A stretch of 38,359 nt of DNA from Spirochaetia bacterium (GTDB taxonomy: Bacteria; Spirochaetota; Leptospiria; Leptospirales; Leptonemataceae). The stretch spans positions 1-38,359 of the forward strand of contig JAIOPQ010000020.1 in assembly GCA_021413825.1 (NCBI GenBank), given 5' to 3'. Under the pieces are notes generated by a model. The model worked only from the letters and a program-made list of their open reading frames with translations, was not told where the DNA came from and ran no database searches. Positions 16,171 through 24,079 of the stretch are shown here, piece by piece (the first letter of the stretch is position 1; each line of letters starts with the position of its first letter). The position numbers and the translations under genes are program-made.

Positions 16171-17179
16171 TCTTCTCAGGCTCTGGAGCCGACTGCTTGA
16201 TAATCGACCCCAGGATCTTGCTCGAACTTGGAGTAAGTGCGTCGAGGCGGAAGATATAGTACTGAGGACGTTTTGAAGCCAGAATCTTTCCGGAGACGTG
16301 CAGATGAATGCTTGAGTTTGGAATTGCGACATCCATTCTCCAACGTTCAACATGTTTTTCCTCCTCATTGTAGGAGGTTTCACTGCTGAACACTATCATA
16401 AACGCGCGCTCCGAAATATATCCGGACCTTCCTTTCAGAATGTGAGGTTCTGCATCTTCTTCGGTCTTCGCAGAAATGGGACTGAGTAAGACGGGCATTT
16501 CAACTCGCGCCATCAACCGCGGCTGAGCGCCAACCTGAATCTGGTTTCCCTGTAGGGCAAACAGGGCATGGCCCGGAGCTGCGGCCTCAAGGGATCCGCC
16601 CATAGTTGTTTCACCGATGCCAGGGCGATAAAAATAGAGCGACGCAGGTAATGGACTGGCAATCTCGAATCCTTTTTCAGGAAAGCGTAGATCTAGTTTT
16701 TGATGTTCGCGGTCCACTCGATCCACTCTAGCTATTAGATTTCGTTTGTCGATTTGCACAGCGATTACTTCAGATGGTTGAATATCTTCAAGGGTCGAAA
16801 TTGGATGCTGGAATTTCAAAACGGGGAATATCTTGTTTATCAATCTAATGACTTCGCGTGGATGGGCTGACGTTTGTGCGCGGCAGAAGTTAAACAAGAG
16901 TTGCCAGAATCGCTTACGGTCGTTTAAGATTATGTTCTGCATTTCCCCGGGCAGTCCCATGTAGAACGTTTCAAGTATGGAGCGCTCCGGGTCTGATAGC
17001 CGCTTTAATCCGGCCAGCCCTCCCAGGCGGCCCCATCGTTTCTCCTGGATTTCACGATATCGCCAGATTGCGAGGGCTATTGCAAAGCACGCTGCGAAGC
17101 ACAGTACCGATAGCATCCCTGGAATATGCTCGCTCCATGTGAATGTATGCCACAGATATCCTAGATTTTCGTCTTGCAT
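16163..17179 (-). CDS. Membrane-anchored PilZ/YcgR-like protein (tentative)
   Basis: A 338-residue protein with one membrane helix at about residues 21-42 (MLSVLCFAACFAIALAIW). A cytosolic helical part follows (SDPERSILETFYMGLPGEMQ). From about residue 120 come beta-rich domains resembling the YcgR-N flagellar-brake fold (SEVIAVQIDKRNLIARVDRV and LASLYFYRPGIGE-like strands). The C-terminal part could be a PilZ domain, but I do not see a clean RxxxR plus D/NxSxxG pair, so c-di-GMP binding is not shown. The closest reading is PYGRERVER-less, that is, a degenerate PilZ protein. It is monocistronic and divergent from the lipoprotein gene at 17291. Moderate confidence in the gene, low in the family. 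Confidence 0.55.
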   Translation of the reverse strand: MQDENLGYLWHTFTWSEHIPGMLSVLCFAACFAIALAIWRYREIQEKRWGRLGGLAGLKRLSDPERSILETFYMGLPGEMQNIILNDRKRFWQLLFNFCRAQTSAHPREVIRLINKIFPVLKFQHPISTLEDIQPSEVIAVQIDKRNLIARVDRVDREHQKLDLRFPEKGFEIASPLPASLYFYRPGIGETTMGGSLEAAAPGHALFALQGNQIQVGAQPRLMARVEMPVLLSPISAKTEEDAEPHILKGRSGYISERAFMIVFSSETSYNEEEKHVERWRMDVAIPNSSIHLHVSGKILASKRPQYYIFRLDALTPSSSKILGSIIKQSAPEPEKII

Positions 17180-17290
17180 CGCGTAGCCTCACATTTAACC
17201 TACTCAGTCAATCAGGCATTGCTAGATTTTTCTTTGGGGTTCGTGCAGGGATTTCATGTTTTCGCAAGTCACAAAGTTGTGGGTAGGGCT

Positions 17291-18172
17291 ATGAAGCGTT
17301 TTGCTATGCTAGTCTTCTGTATTTTTCACGGAGCATGTGCTACATCTGCCTGGCGGAGCACATGGTCGAGCCATCCAATTTCAGAAAGCAGGACAATGAC
17401 TTCGCTCGCACAGAATGCGCGGCAAGATCCAGGTGGCGTGGTATTTCTGCAAATGCTGGGTTTAGCACCAGACGACAAGCCTGAGTTTGTTTGTCTGGAA
17501 AAGCCAATCGACCAGTATCCGCAGGCCGGACCAACGTATTCGTATATTCCAGTTAACATTCTGCAAGAAAGCAAATGCCCCAGGGTTGAAACGGCTTCGC
17601 AGCTACTAGTTCCACTCGAGGCTACGCAAAAACTTATCTTGCGCGACCTGGGAATTGCAATCACAATCCCGCGAGGCGATGGTGTTGCACCTTACTACAC
17701 CGGAGAATCGTTAAGCGGAAGGCTAAGCAATGTTTCCAGTGTTGAGCGAACCGTTTCGGGAGAAATTGTTCTAAGTGATTCCGCCGGGAAAGAGGTAACC
17801 CTTAAGGCAGCATGTTGTCTGGAAAAACTTGCATTCTTCCTGAGTGAGGATGCAATCCTGACCAATCGCTCACCTTTGCCCGTTGAGCGCATCCCACCCG
17901 GCCGCGTGATTTTTGCATTTACCGCAGATCGAACACGCCTCGCTTATTTTCTGCCAACGGGCAACACTCATCCACAGTATTTTGCGGTGAACCAGGAGCT
18001 GGCTCGGACCAATCTCTCAAATTTACCGGTGCGTGGTGGTCTTCTGCTCTTACTTCCAGTTGTGATCGCTGTGGACATAATCACAGCCCCAATTCAGATA
18101 ATCGTCGTGGCAATCGTGGCAAAGCAGGCAATCGAGACGGCGGAAAAGTTCCCCAGGTGCCTGTGGCCCTGA
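17291..18172 (+). CDS. Lipoprotein with YceK/YidQ-like C-terminal segment
   Basis: A 293-residue protein starting KRFAMLVFCIFHGACATSAW; the Cys after HGA is the likely lipidation site. GGTAGGG just before the ATG supports this start over the longer upstream frame. The body contains beta-rich stretches (LLVPLEATQKLILRDLGIAI, LSGRLSNVSSVERTVSGEIV) with Cys pairs. The end is a hydrophobic stretch, GLLLLLPVVIAVDIITAPIQ, then more hydrophobics; DIITAPIQ resembles the DxxTxPI motif of YceK-type lipoproteins. It is probably anchored to the outer or inner membrane. It lies 20 bases before the HATPase gene, so the two may be cotranscribed. Function unknown. Confidence 0.7.
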   Translation: MKRFAMLVFCIFHGACATSAWRSTWSSHPISESRTMTSLAQNARQDPGGVVFLQMLGLAPDDKPEFVCLEKPIDQYPQAGPTYSYIPVNILQESKCPRVETASQLLVPLEATQKLILRDLGIAITIPRGDGVAPYYTGESLSGRLSNVSSVERTVSGEIVLSDSAGKEVTLKAACCLEKLAFFLSEDAILTNRSPLPVERIPPGRVIFAFTADRTRLAYFLPTGNTHPQYFAVNQELARTNLSNLPVRGGLLLLLPVVIAVDIITAPIQIIVVAIVAKQAIETAEKFPRCLWP

Positions 18173-18192
18173 ACTATTTCGTCTAATAGGCC

Positions 18193-18942
18193 ATGCAATC
18201 CCTGGTAAATCCGTCGGAATATCCTAAAGATGTACTGGTCGCCCTGGGGCCCTCCGTGATTTCAGGTATATTGGGCGAGCGAGCAACTCAGAAACGGGGG
18301 ACCCCAAAGCCTCTGCACCGAAGTCTTCCATTTTCGGGAACCGAGAGAGATGTGGAGCGCATCCGCGTACTCTTTGATGAAACTTTGCCCGACCTTTCAA
18401 CCGAACAAAGAAGCAACCTGTTCTCTTGCGCGCTTGAATTGGTTACGAACGGTCTGAAAGCAAATCTAAAGCATGTATTTTTTCGGAGCAAGGGCTGGTC
18501 CACGGAAGATCTCTCGCGTCGCGCAGAGAGAATTGCATTCTTTCGTTCGCATTGCCTGATTGGTTCTAACTTTGCTGAGTACACACGGCGCGCAGAAGAA
18601 AACGGCCTGTCTGTTGGCTTTCTGCTTTCGCAAGATAGAGACAACACTTGCATTGAAGTCCGCAATTCTCTTCCCCTGACAACTGAAGATGCAAATCGAA
18701 TCAAACATAAGATCAATTGTGCTGCAACCTGTAAGGATTTGTTTGAGTTTCACGATCGCTTCTCAGACCGCTCAGAAGGGGAAGGCCTTGGCCTTGCGCT
18801 GGTTATATTTGTTTTGAAGAATGCAGGAATCGATCCCGGTTTTCTTCACATCCGCGAGGAAAGAGATACAACAATTGCAACTCTCTCTATTCCAAACGCA
18901 GCCTTACGGGCGGCCACTAGAACTAAAACGCATCGCGCATGA
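18193..18942 (+). CDS. HATPase-domain protein, possibly a partner-switching (anti-sigma-like) kinase
   Basis: A 249-residue protein with an atypical GHKL ATPase fold. The N-box is ALELVTNGLKANLKH (residues about 83-97), and the G2 box is EGEGLGLALVIFVLKNAGI. There is no His phospho-acceptor helix, so it is not a classical sensor kinase. Spirochaete genomes carry many such stand-alone ATPases, some acting as anti-sigma kinases on STAS proteins. The loop between the boxes, FFRSHCLIGSNFAEYTRRAE, is long and unassigned. It could act on a STAS protein like that at 29626-29967, but the two are far apart. Co-directional with the lipoprotein before and rlmI after. Confidence 0.75.
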   Translation: MQSLVNPSEYPKDVLVALGPSVISGILGERATQKRGTPKPLHRSLPFSGTERDVERIRVLFDETLPDLSTEQRSNLFSCALELVTNGLKANLKHVFFRSKGWSTEDLSRRAERIAFFRSHCLIGSNFAEYTRRAEENGLSVGFLLSQDRDNTCIEVRNSLPLTTEDANRIKHKINCAATCKDLFEFHDRFSDRSEGEGLGLALVIFVLKNAGIDPGFLHIREERDTTIATLSIPNAALRAATRTKTHRA

Positions 18943-18979
18943 TTGGTTGACGTTTCGAGTCAGATCTACTCACTGATTC

Positions 18980-20064
18980 GTGAACAAGAAACGGTTGCCG
19001 ATTATTCTCAAAGCTGGTCGTGAGAAATCCCTCAAGCACCGTCATCCTCTGGTTTTTTCTGGAGCCATTGAGACCTGGCCTGAATGCGCAGATGGCGACA
19101 TTCTAATCGTTCGAAGCAAAGGCGGAGAATACCAATCTCAATGCGCCAGCGCTTGTCTTTGGAAGGGAATGCCTGGCGCATGATCCACGGTGAATCGGAT
19201 GGATTGCCAGGTTTGACAGTCGACCGTTATGCGACAGTGCTTGTGATACAGATTGCGTCCCTGGGCATGGAGATCCAAAAAGAGTTTATTGTAGATGCCC
19301 TGGTTCACGGAATGAAACGGGCCAATTTGCCTCTAACTGGAATCTTGCAAAAAGCGTGTCCTCCTGGATCTATGGAGCCAGGCACGGCAACTCAGGCGGA
19401 ATGGCTGTACGGGGATCCGGTTGAAGAGGTTGTAATCGATGAAAATCGTCTAACGTTTAAAGTGGATCTTGTCGCCCCGCAAAAAACAGGATTCTTCCTG
19501 GATCAGCGCGAAAACCGCGCATTGATCAGGCAGATGTCCAAAGGTAGACGAGTCTTGAATTGTTTTAGCTTCACAGGTGCCTTTAGCGTGAATGCAGCAA
19601 GCGGCGGAGCAACAAGGGTGGACTCTGTTGATAGTTCTGAACGAGCAATTGAGAATGCCAGAGAAAACTTTAAGCTGAACAACCTCCCAGACCTGGACCA
19701 TGGATTTCATAAGGCAGACGTTTTTGAATTTCTAAGGAGCTCAAAGATCGAGGCTGATCTTATCATTCTAGATCCACCCGCATTTGCAAGGAGCAAACGC
19801 GATCTACCACAGGCTATGCGAGGTTATCGGGACATTCACAGGTTGGCGCTTCAACGGATTGAGCCAGGTGGTTTGTTAATGACCAGCTCATGCTCGCATC
19901 CTGTGGATGAAGCATTGCTACAGAAAATCATTTTTCAAGCGGCGCTTGAAGCAAAGCGCAATGTCAAGATAATTCAGAAACATCGGCAGGGTTCCGATCA
20001 CCCCATAAGCATATACTATCCGGAGGGTGAGTATATTAAGGGTTTTCTGCTCTACGTTGATTAG
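18980..20064 (+). pseudogene. 23S rRNA (cytosine-C5)-methyltransferase RlmI-like, broken by internal deletion and frameshift
   Basis: The N-terminal PUA-type part starts at GTG 18980 with KKRLPIILKAGREKSLKHRH, then PLVFSGAIE and GDILIVRSKGGEY, and stops at 19183. The methyltransferase follows in another frame to 20064: AWRMIHGESDGLPGLTVDRY, KTGFFLDQRENR, the SAM loop VLNCFSFTGAF, LIILDPPAFARSKRDL and the catalytic Cys in TSSCSHPV, all intact. In RlmI about 49 residues separate the PUA strand from the (A)WR(M/L)I segment. Here there are only about 41 bases (19133-19173), so roughly 35 codons are missing and the frame is shifted. A translation restart downstream could still give the methyltransferase domain alone. 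Loss of the linker would probably affect function. The E. coli enzyme methylates C1962. Confidence 0.88.
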
Positions 20065-20105
20065 CCTGAGAGCGACCCCGGATCAGCGGGGCCTGGATTC
20101 TCAGG
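20065..20105. terminator. Convergent intergenic nested hairpin
   Basis: CCTGAGA at 20065-20071 pairs with TCTCAGG at 20099-20105, and inside it CCCCG at 20076-20080 pairs with CGGGG at 20087-20091 with a 6-base loop. It lies between the rlmI and doxX stops, overlapping the latter. Position and symmetry fit a bidirectional terminator, although there is no U-run on either side. Confidence 0.5.
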
Positions 20106-20475
20106 AGAGAAAGGGAATGCGTTTGCGTTCAAGGAACACAACGCCTGCACATGCAAACATTGTAAACAGGGCCAGACAAAATAGAAGGCCGTGGTCACCC
20201 ATCACTGCAATTCCAAGCACAAATATGTGGGAAAGCACAGCACCCAGCATGATTCCAATACCAATGATTCCTCCTAACCAGGAAGTTCGGGGAATCAGGA
20301 GCAAGACTACCGTAAGCAATTCTGCGATTCCAGATCCAAGGCGGCCGATTGGCTCCATGCCAAGAGTTTGAAAAATAAAAACGGATTCTGGGGCAGCAGA
20401 GAATTTATAGAACAGGGTTTGCCCGAGTACAAGTGCTGCCAGTACGCGAAAGAGCAGCGAAATCCAGTGTGTCAT
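20101..20475 (-). CDS. DoxX family membrane protein
   Basis: A 124-residue, four-helix membrane protein: LLFRVLAALVLGQTLFYKF at the start, then ESVFIFQTLGMEPIGRLGSG, ELLTVVLLLIPRTSWLGGII and a final helix near CLALFTMFACAGVVFLE. The pattern of first helix, FxKF, and ExxG-helix matches the DoxX/DoxD-like group, which is often in envelope redox or stress gene sets; its exact function is unsettled. GGAGG, 5 bases before the ATG, is a strong ribosome site. It is downstream of the YHS gene on the same strand after 67 bases that hold a hairpin. Confidence 0.85.
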   Translation of the reverse strand: MTHWISLLFRVLAALVLGQTLFYKFSAAPESVFIFQTLGMEPIGRLGSGIAELLTVVLLLIPRTSWLGGIIGIGIMLGAVLSHIFVLGIAVMGDHGLLFCLALFTMFACAGVVFLERKRIPFLS

Positions 20476-20501
20476 AGTGCCTCCGGCATTAGTCTGGCTA
20501 G

Positions 20502-20529
20502 ATCGCGCAATATTACAGGTGCGCGCGAT
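20502..20529. repeat. Hairpin between the YHS and doxX genes
   Basis: ATCGCGC (20502-20508) pairs with GCGCGAT (20523-20529), and TTTTTG follows on the plus strand. On the minus strand, where both neighbouring genes lie, it is not followed by a U-run, so it may be a processing stem or a weak terminator. Confidence 0.3.
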
Positions 20530-20542
20530 TTTTGCTCAAGAT

Positions 20543-21007
20543 TTACTTTGACTTGCTCATGTCTGCAAAGTTCGAATCGGCGTTACGAATCATTTCAGCC
20601 CGGGTTGCTTCCCATTTTTTCTGGATATCGGAGTCATAGTTCAGGTACAGCTTGCCGCTTACAATTCGCCAGCTGAGCGGATCGACGTCTGCCAGATACC
20701 CATTGGCAACCGCATACGCACAGTAGCCCCCGTACTGAGGCGCGAATGCTGCTGGCCTGGCACGGAATTCAGCCAGGTTCTCACGGGTGGCAAAGAACCA
20801 CACGGCTCCCCGATATTCCATCGAAATGTCGGCGCTTCCGGGAACCGGCTTACCCTTGAAATAGCTGACGGCGTCGTATCCGTGGATTGCCTTGTTGCCA
20901 AAGAATGATTTGTTCAGTGGCTCAGCCGAAAGGCCGGCTGTGAGCGCCAGGCCAATCAAGAGTGCTTTCAGACTTGTTTGTAGATTTGATTTTGAGTTTA
21001 GATTCAT
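20543..21007 (-). CDS. Exported YHS-domain protein
   Basis: A 154-residue protein from ATG 21007, with signal peptide LKALLIGLALTAGLSA. The YHS core is FFGNKAIHGYDAVSYFKGKP, VWFFATRENLAEFRARPAAF and APQYGGYCAYAVANGY. The motif A(I/V)xGYDxVxYF and the later YGGYCAYAV, with one Cys, are hallmarks. YHS domains are thought to bind metals such as copper, but the binding residue here is not certain. It is likely periplasmic. It lies downstream of the sigma/anti-sigma genes on the same strand after 68 bases and could be part of that regulon. An ATG 15 bases upstream is less suitable. Confidence 0.9.
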   Translation of the reverse strand: MNLNSKSNLQTSLKALLIGLALTAGLSAEPLNKSFFGNKAIHGYDAVSYFKGKPVPGSADISMEYRGAVWFFATRENLAEFRARPAAFAPQYGGYCAYAVANGYLADVDPLSWRIVSGKLYLNYDSDIQKKWEATRAEMIRNADSNFADMSKSK

Positions 21008-21075
21008 TTGTTTGGATTCCAACGCAGCTTAGTCCGCCCGGCTTTAAATTTGTTACGACATTTTGCTTAGAGAGC

Positions 21076-21351
21076 TTACGGGACTATCTTGCGGATTGCG
21101 GCTTTCATTGCTTCTTTCCGTTCCGGCGGCATTGATTCTGTGGGGGCCTTTGTTGCCAAAACGCGCCTAACAAATTTCAGTTGAGCTTCATATCGTGCGC
21201 ATACGTCGCAAATTAACATATGCAATCGCACATTTATCCACTTGCGGAATCCTTGCGGCCCATCCATTGAATCCGATACTGCTCGCGTAACGTCCGAGCA
21301 GGCGGGTAGCTTGCTCGCCACCCAGAACTTTATGTTGTCTTTAAGTTCCAT
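21076..21351 (-). CDS. Zinc-binding anti-sigma factor (ZAS type)
   Basis: A 91-residue product that starts inside the sigma stop: the TGATG junction puts the ATG at 21351, a strong sign of coupled translation. It contains HMLICDVC, the His-x3-Cys-x2-Cys motif of zinc-associated anti-sigma proteins, with WINVRLHML before it. There is no membrane helix after it, so it is soluble, like RsrA or ChrR. It would hold the ECF sigma factor until the Cys/zinc centre is oxidised or displaced; redox sensing is inferred from the family. The C-terminus is short and basic. No sensor domain follows. Confidence 0.8.
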   Translation of the reverse strand: MELKDNIKFWVASKLPACSDVTRAVSDSMDGPQGFRKWINVRLHMLICDVCARYEAQLKFVRRVLATKAPTESMPPERKEAMKAAIRKIVP

Positions 21352-21908
21352 CACGAATACCAATAGCCTTCCAGGCATCTACGCAGTTGTGCGCGAGCAC
21401 GATGCATCAGAACGCCGAGATTAGTCGCAGTTAAGTCCATACGATTACAGATTTCTTCCGTGGACATTTCGTCAATTTCACGCATTGTGTAGAGATGCGC
21501 CAAACGAGCAGGTAGCGCATCTATACAAGTCTGCAGTTTTTGTCGCAGTTCGCCCAGCTCGGCTTCCTTCGATGGTTCGTTCCATTGGCGCGGCCCAGAG
21601 TTTTCATTCCAGTGGCCATGCCATTCACCGGAATCAAGGAACGGTTTTTCAATTTCAAATGGAAGTTCTGAAGTTATCTCTCGTGAACTCTTGCGGTAGT
21701 GATCAATGATTTTGTTCTTAAGTATGCCAACTAGCCAGGTGCGTACAGAACTCTTTGACTTGAAATTACTCAGTCCTTTGATTCCCGCCAGGAACGTTTC
21801 CTGAACCAGATCCGCTGCTATGTCACGATCGCGCACGCGTGGTAGAGCAAAGCTAAAGAGTAAATCGCCATGCTCATCCACCCACGCTTCCGGATTGATT
21901 TGTGCCAT
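21351..21908 (-). CDS. ECF-type sigma-70 family RNA polymerase sigma factor
   Basis: A 185-residue sigma factor. Region 2 includes LFSFALPRVRDRDIAADLVQ and ETFLAGIKGLSNFKSKSS; RTWLVGILKNKIIDHYRK is typical of the promoter-binding helix. Region 4 includes EICNRMDLTATNLGVLMHRA with the helix-turn-helix, then RAQLRRCLEGYW. A Trp-rich linker (SGEWHGHWNENSG) lies between regions 2 and 4. It starts 3 bases after the PfpI stop and overlaps the anti-sigma start, so the three genes form one unit. Autoregulation is likely, but I found no ECF promoter match I trust upstream of 22721. Confidence 0.92.
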   Translation of the reverse strand: MAQINPEAWVDEHGDLLFSFALPRVRDRDIAADLVQETFLAGIKGLSNFKSKSSVRTWLVGILKNKIIDHYRKSSREITSELPFEIEKPFLDSGEWHGHWNENSGPRQWNEPSKEAELGELRQKLQTCIDALPARLAHLYTMREIDEMSTEEICNRMDLTATNLGVLMHRARAQLRRCLEGYWYS

Positions 21909-21911
21909 CGC

Positions 21912-22721
21912 TTATTTTGTAGTTTGAGCCAGTACTGCGATGACGTGTTCCGCTACGCCCGTAGCTGAACCGGGATTCTGTCCCGTGACCAATCGATCGT
22001 CCGTTACTGCATAGCCCACAAACGGAAAGAATGCCTTTGAGTACGACCCGCCCTTTTCTTTTAGGGAATCCTCAAGCAGGTAGGGCACCCATGTGGTCTT
22101 TCCTACCAGCTTCTCTTCGAAGTTTGCGAATCCTGTTACCTTTTTTCCTTTGATTAGATATTCACCATTTGAGAGTTTGATATTTAACAATCCTGCAGGG
22201 CCATGACATACGGCTGAAACGATTCCGCCCTGTTCATAGATCGACGCTGCGAGGCGCGCAAGCGAATCCGAAGTTGGAAAATCCCACATAGTACCATGCC
22301 CGCCTGCATAATAGATAACTGCATAGTCGCGTGCATTAATTTTGGCAGGGTCCAATGGCCCCTCCAGTTGTTGACGAAGGTTTTGATTGTCCCAGAAGGT
22401 GCGGTTCAGGCTATCGTTCATATCATTACTTGAAGGATCCATGACGCCAGGACGACCCTCCGGGCTTGCTATATCGATCTTAAAACCGTTTTGTGCCATC
22501 ACATGATAGAAGTGCGTAACTTCAGAAAGCCAATAACCCGTTTTTTCCTCGCGATCACCAAACCTGGGATGAGCTGAAATTACGATCAGAACCTTTTTGC
22601 CACCGGCAGCTGCAAGGGCCGGGCTGCTTGCGATTGCTGGTTCACCTATTACTTGTTTTTTTGCGCAATCCGTTGCCAGCATGCTCAATAGTATTGCCGC
22701 ACTTAACAGAATATTCTTCAT
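21912..22721 (-). CDS. DJ-1/PfpI-family lipoprotein (Hsp31-like)
   Basis: A 269-residue protein with signal peptide and lipobox ILLSMLATDC (Cys19). The DJ-1 fold starts KKVLIVISAHPRFGDREEK, and the nucleophile elbow is VSAVCHGPAGLLN with Cys172-His173. The YYAGGHGTMWDFP segment is typical of the Hsp31/glyoxalase III branch, whose members act on 2-oxoaldehydes or as chaperones. Being a lipoprotein is unusual for this branch. It is cotranslated with the sigma and anti-sigma genes (3-base gap) and has a GGAG ribosome site. It is divergent from the membrane AraC gene, which may control it. A role in carbonyl or oxidative stress is inferred. Confidence 0.88.
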   Translation of the reverse strand: MKNILLSAAILLSMLATDCAKKQVIGEPAIASSPALAAAGGKKVLIVISAHPRFGDREEKTGYWLSEVTHFYHVMAQNGFKIDIASPEGRPGVMDPSSNDMNDSLNRTFWDNQNLRQQLEGPLDPAKINARDYAVIYYAGGHGTMWDFPTSDSLARLAASIYEQGGIVSAVCHGPAGLLNIKLSNGEYLIKGKKVTGFANFEEKLVGKTTWVPYLLEDSLKEKGGSYSKAFFPFVGYAVTDDRLVTGQNPGSATGVAEHVIAVLAQTTK

Positions 22722-22820
22722 ATAGTAGCTCCTGATACAAGATTATGCTTGCTGGCTTCAGTAACGTACACGGCTATTTGTTGAGAAGTGAAAAACGTCC
22801 GGAGCACAGGGAAAGTTTGA

Positions 22821-23972
22821 ATGACAGAGTTCGTTAAGCAGGCCGTTTTCTTTGGCGGAGCTTTCACTCTCATTTTAAGTCTTGGAGCGCTTATCAGGCC
22901 GGCGCGCACGCTGGCCAATCTTTCCCTTGCCATCCTGTGCATTTCCACGTCCGTCATGTATCTTTACTTGTATTTGATGCTTGCGGGAATCGTCCTTTCT
23001 CCACCCCTCTTGAATCATATGTACGTTCCCTGGGTTTACTTTCTTGGGCCAGCAATGTACGTGTTGTTCATGTCAACAATCAAGGAAGGCTATGTATTCA
23101 ACCGCAATCGATTGATGTTCATTCCCGGGGCGGCGTTATTCGCCATTCTTCCGATTTGTTATCTGCTAGATCCTTCCCTTTTTCAAGCTTCACCTTTGCA
23201 ATATTTCAGCTCGCAGGAAACTGGCCTTGCAGAGCGATTCCTTATCCTTGGATTTTTGATCAACGGGTTTTACTATTTTACGATTTTCATCCGGTCAATT
23301 CGGGTATTCAGGCCGGATTCACTCCGACGCGAGCCAGGTGCGCGCGTAATGCTCGGCGTTTTGATAGTAAGTGGCATGCTAACGTCCCTTGTGGTGGCGG
23401 CATATATATTTAGAAGCTTTGCTACGCTGCTGTGGAGCGCGTTTGCGATGACGTTATTCACCTCTGCCAGCTACCTGGCAGCGCAGCGGGTTCCTTCTAT
23501 ATTTCAGCGCATTGGCCCTGCGGTGCGCGAGGCGTATCGAAATTCGCGGCTGTCAAGCGTGGATGTGGATGCGCTTGATCATCGTTTGAATCAGTTGATG
23601 TCACTGGATAAAGTGTATCATGAAGAAGATCTGACTCTTGCAAAACTTGCAGAAATTCTAGAAATCAAACCGCATCAACTTTCCGAATTCTTGAATACGC
23701 GCCGCCAGATGAATTTTTCGCGATTTATCAATACCTATCGTGCAGAGGAGGCAGCGCGCATCCTGCTTAAAGAGCGTGATGCAAATGTGCTTTCTGTCGC
23801 ATTTCAAGTAGGCTTTAATTCAAAAGCAACGTTCAATCTTGCTTTTAAATCGATTTTAGGTGTTTCTCCGCGGGAATTTGTGCGCGATGCAGAGCAAGGT
23901 AGCAAAGATCGACTCAGGCAGGCGCGTCGTTCCAGACAAAAAGCTGAGAAGGCAGAACGTCCAGGATCATAA
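22821..23972 (+). CDS. Membrane-anchored AraC-family regulator
   Basis: A 383-residue protein with seven hydrophobic segments in residues 5-220 (AVFFGGAFTLILSLGALI, VPWVYFLGPAMYVLF, RFLILGFLINGFYYFTIF, VMLGVLIVSGMLTSLVVAAY). The C-terminal AraC domain has two helix-turn-helix units: LTLAKLAEILEIKPHQLSEF and VLSVAFQVGFNSKATFNLAF, with the family-typical GVSPREF. Membrane AraC proteins of this form occur in spirochaetes and Bacteroidetes and would bind DNA from the inner membrane. It is divergent from the PfpI/sigma/anti-sigma operon with a 99-base gap. The last 25 residues are highly basic. CAGGGAAAG precedes the ATG. Confidence 0.9.
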   Translation: MTEFVKQAVFFGGAFTLILSLGALIRPARTLANLSLAILCISTSVMYLYLYLMLAGIVLSPPLLNHMYVPWVYFLGPAMYVLFMSTIKEGYVFNRNRLMFIPGAALFAILPICYLLDPSLFQASPLQYFSSQETGLAERFLILGFLINGFYYFTIFIRSIRVFRPDSLRREPGARVMLGVLIVSGMLTSLVVAAYIFRSFATLLWSAFAMTLFTSASYLAAQRVPSIFQRIGPAVREAYRNSRLSSVDVDALDHRLNQLMSLDKVYHEEDLTLAKLAEILEIKPHQLSEFLNTRRQMNFSRFINTYRAEEAARILLKERDANVLSVAFQVGFNSKATFNLAFKSILGVSPREFVRDAEQGSKDRLRQARRSRQKAEKAERPGS

Positions 23973-24049
23973 TCCCAGACGATTTTCTGGTTTAAGATCA
24001 TAACCTCGGTCGATTGGATCTAGATACTATGGCATACTTCTTCTATCGC

Positions 24050-24064
24050 GCATGCAAAGCATGC
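24050..24064. repeat. Perfect GCATGC-AAA-GCATGC hairpin before the lipase ribosome site
   Basis: Two copies of the palindrome GCATGC separated by AAA can pair as a 6-base stem, ending 2 bases before the GAGGGAG ribosome site of the lipase. It may tune translation or bind a protein. Each arm is also a restriction-like palindrome, so chance is possible. Confidence 0.3.
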
Positions 24065-24079
24065 CTGAGGGAGATGTTT

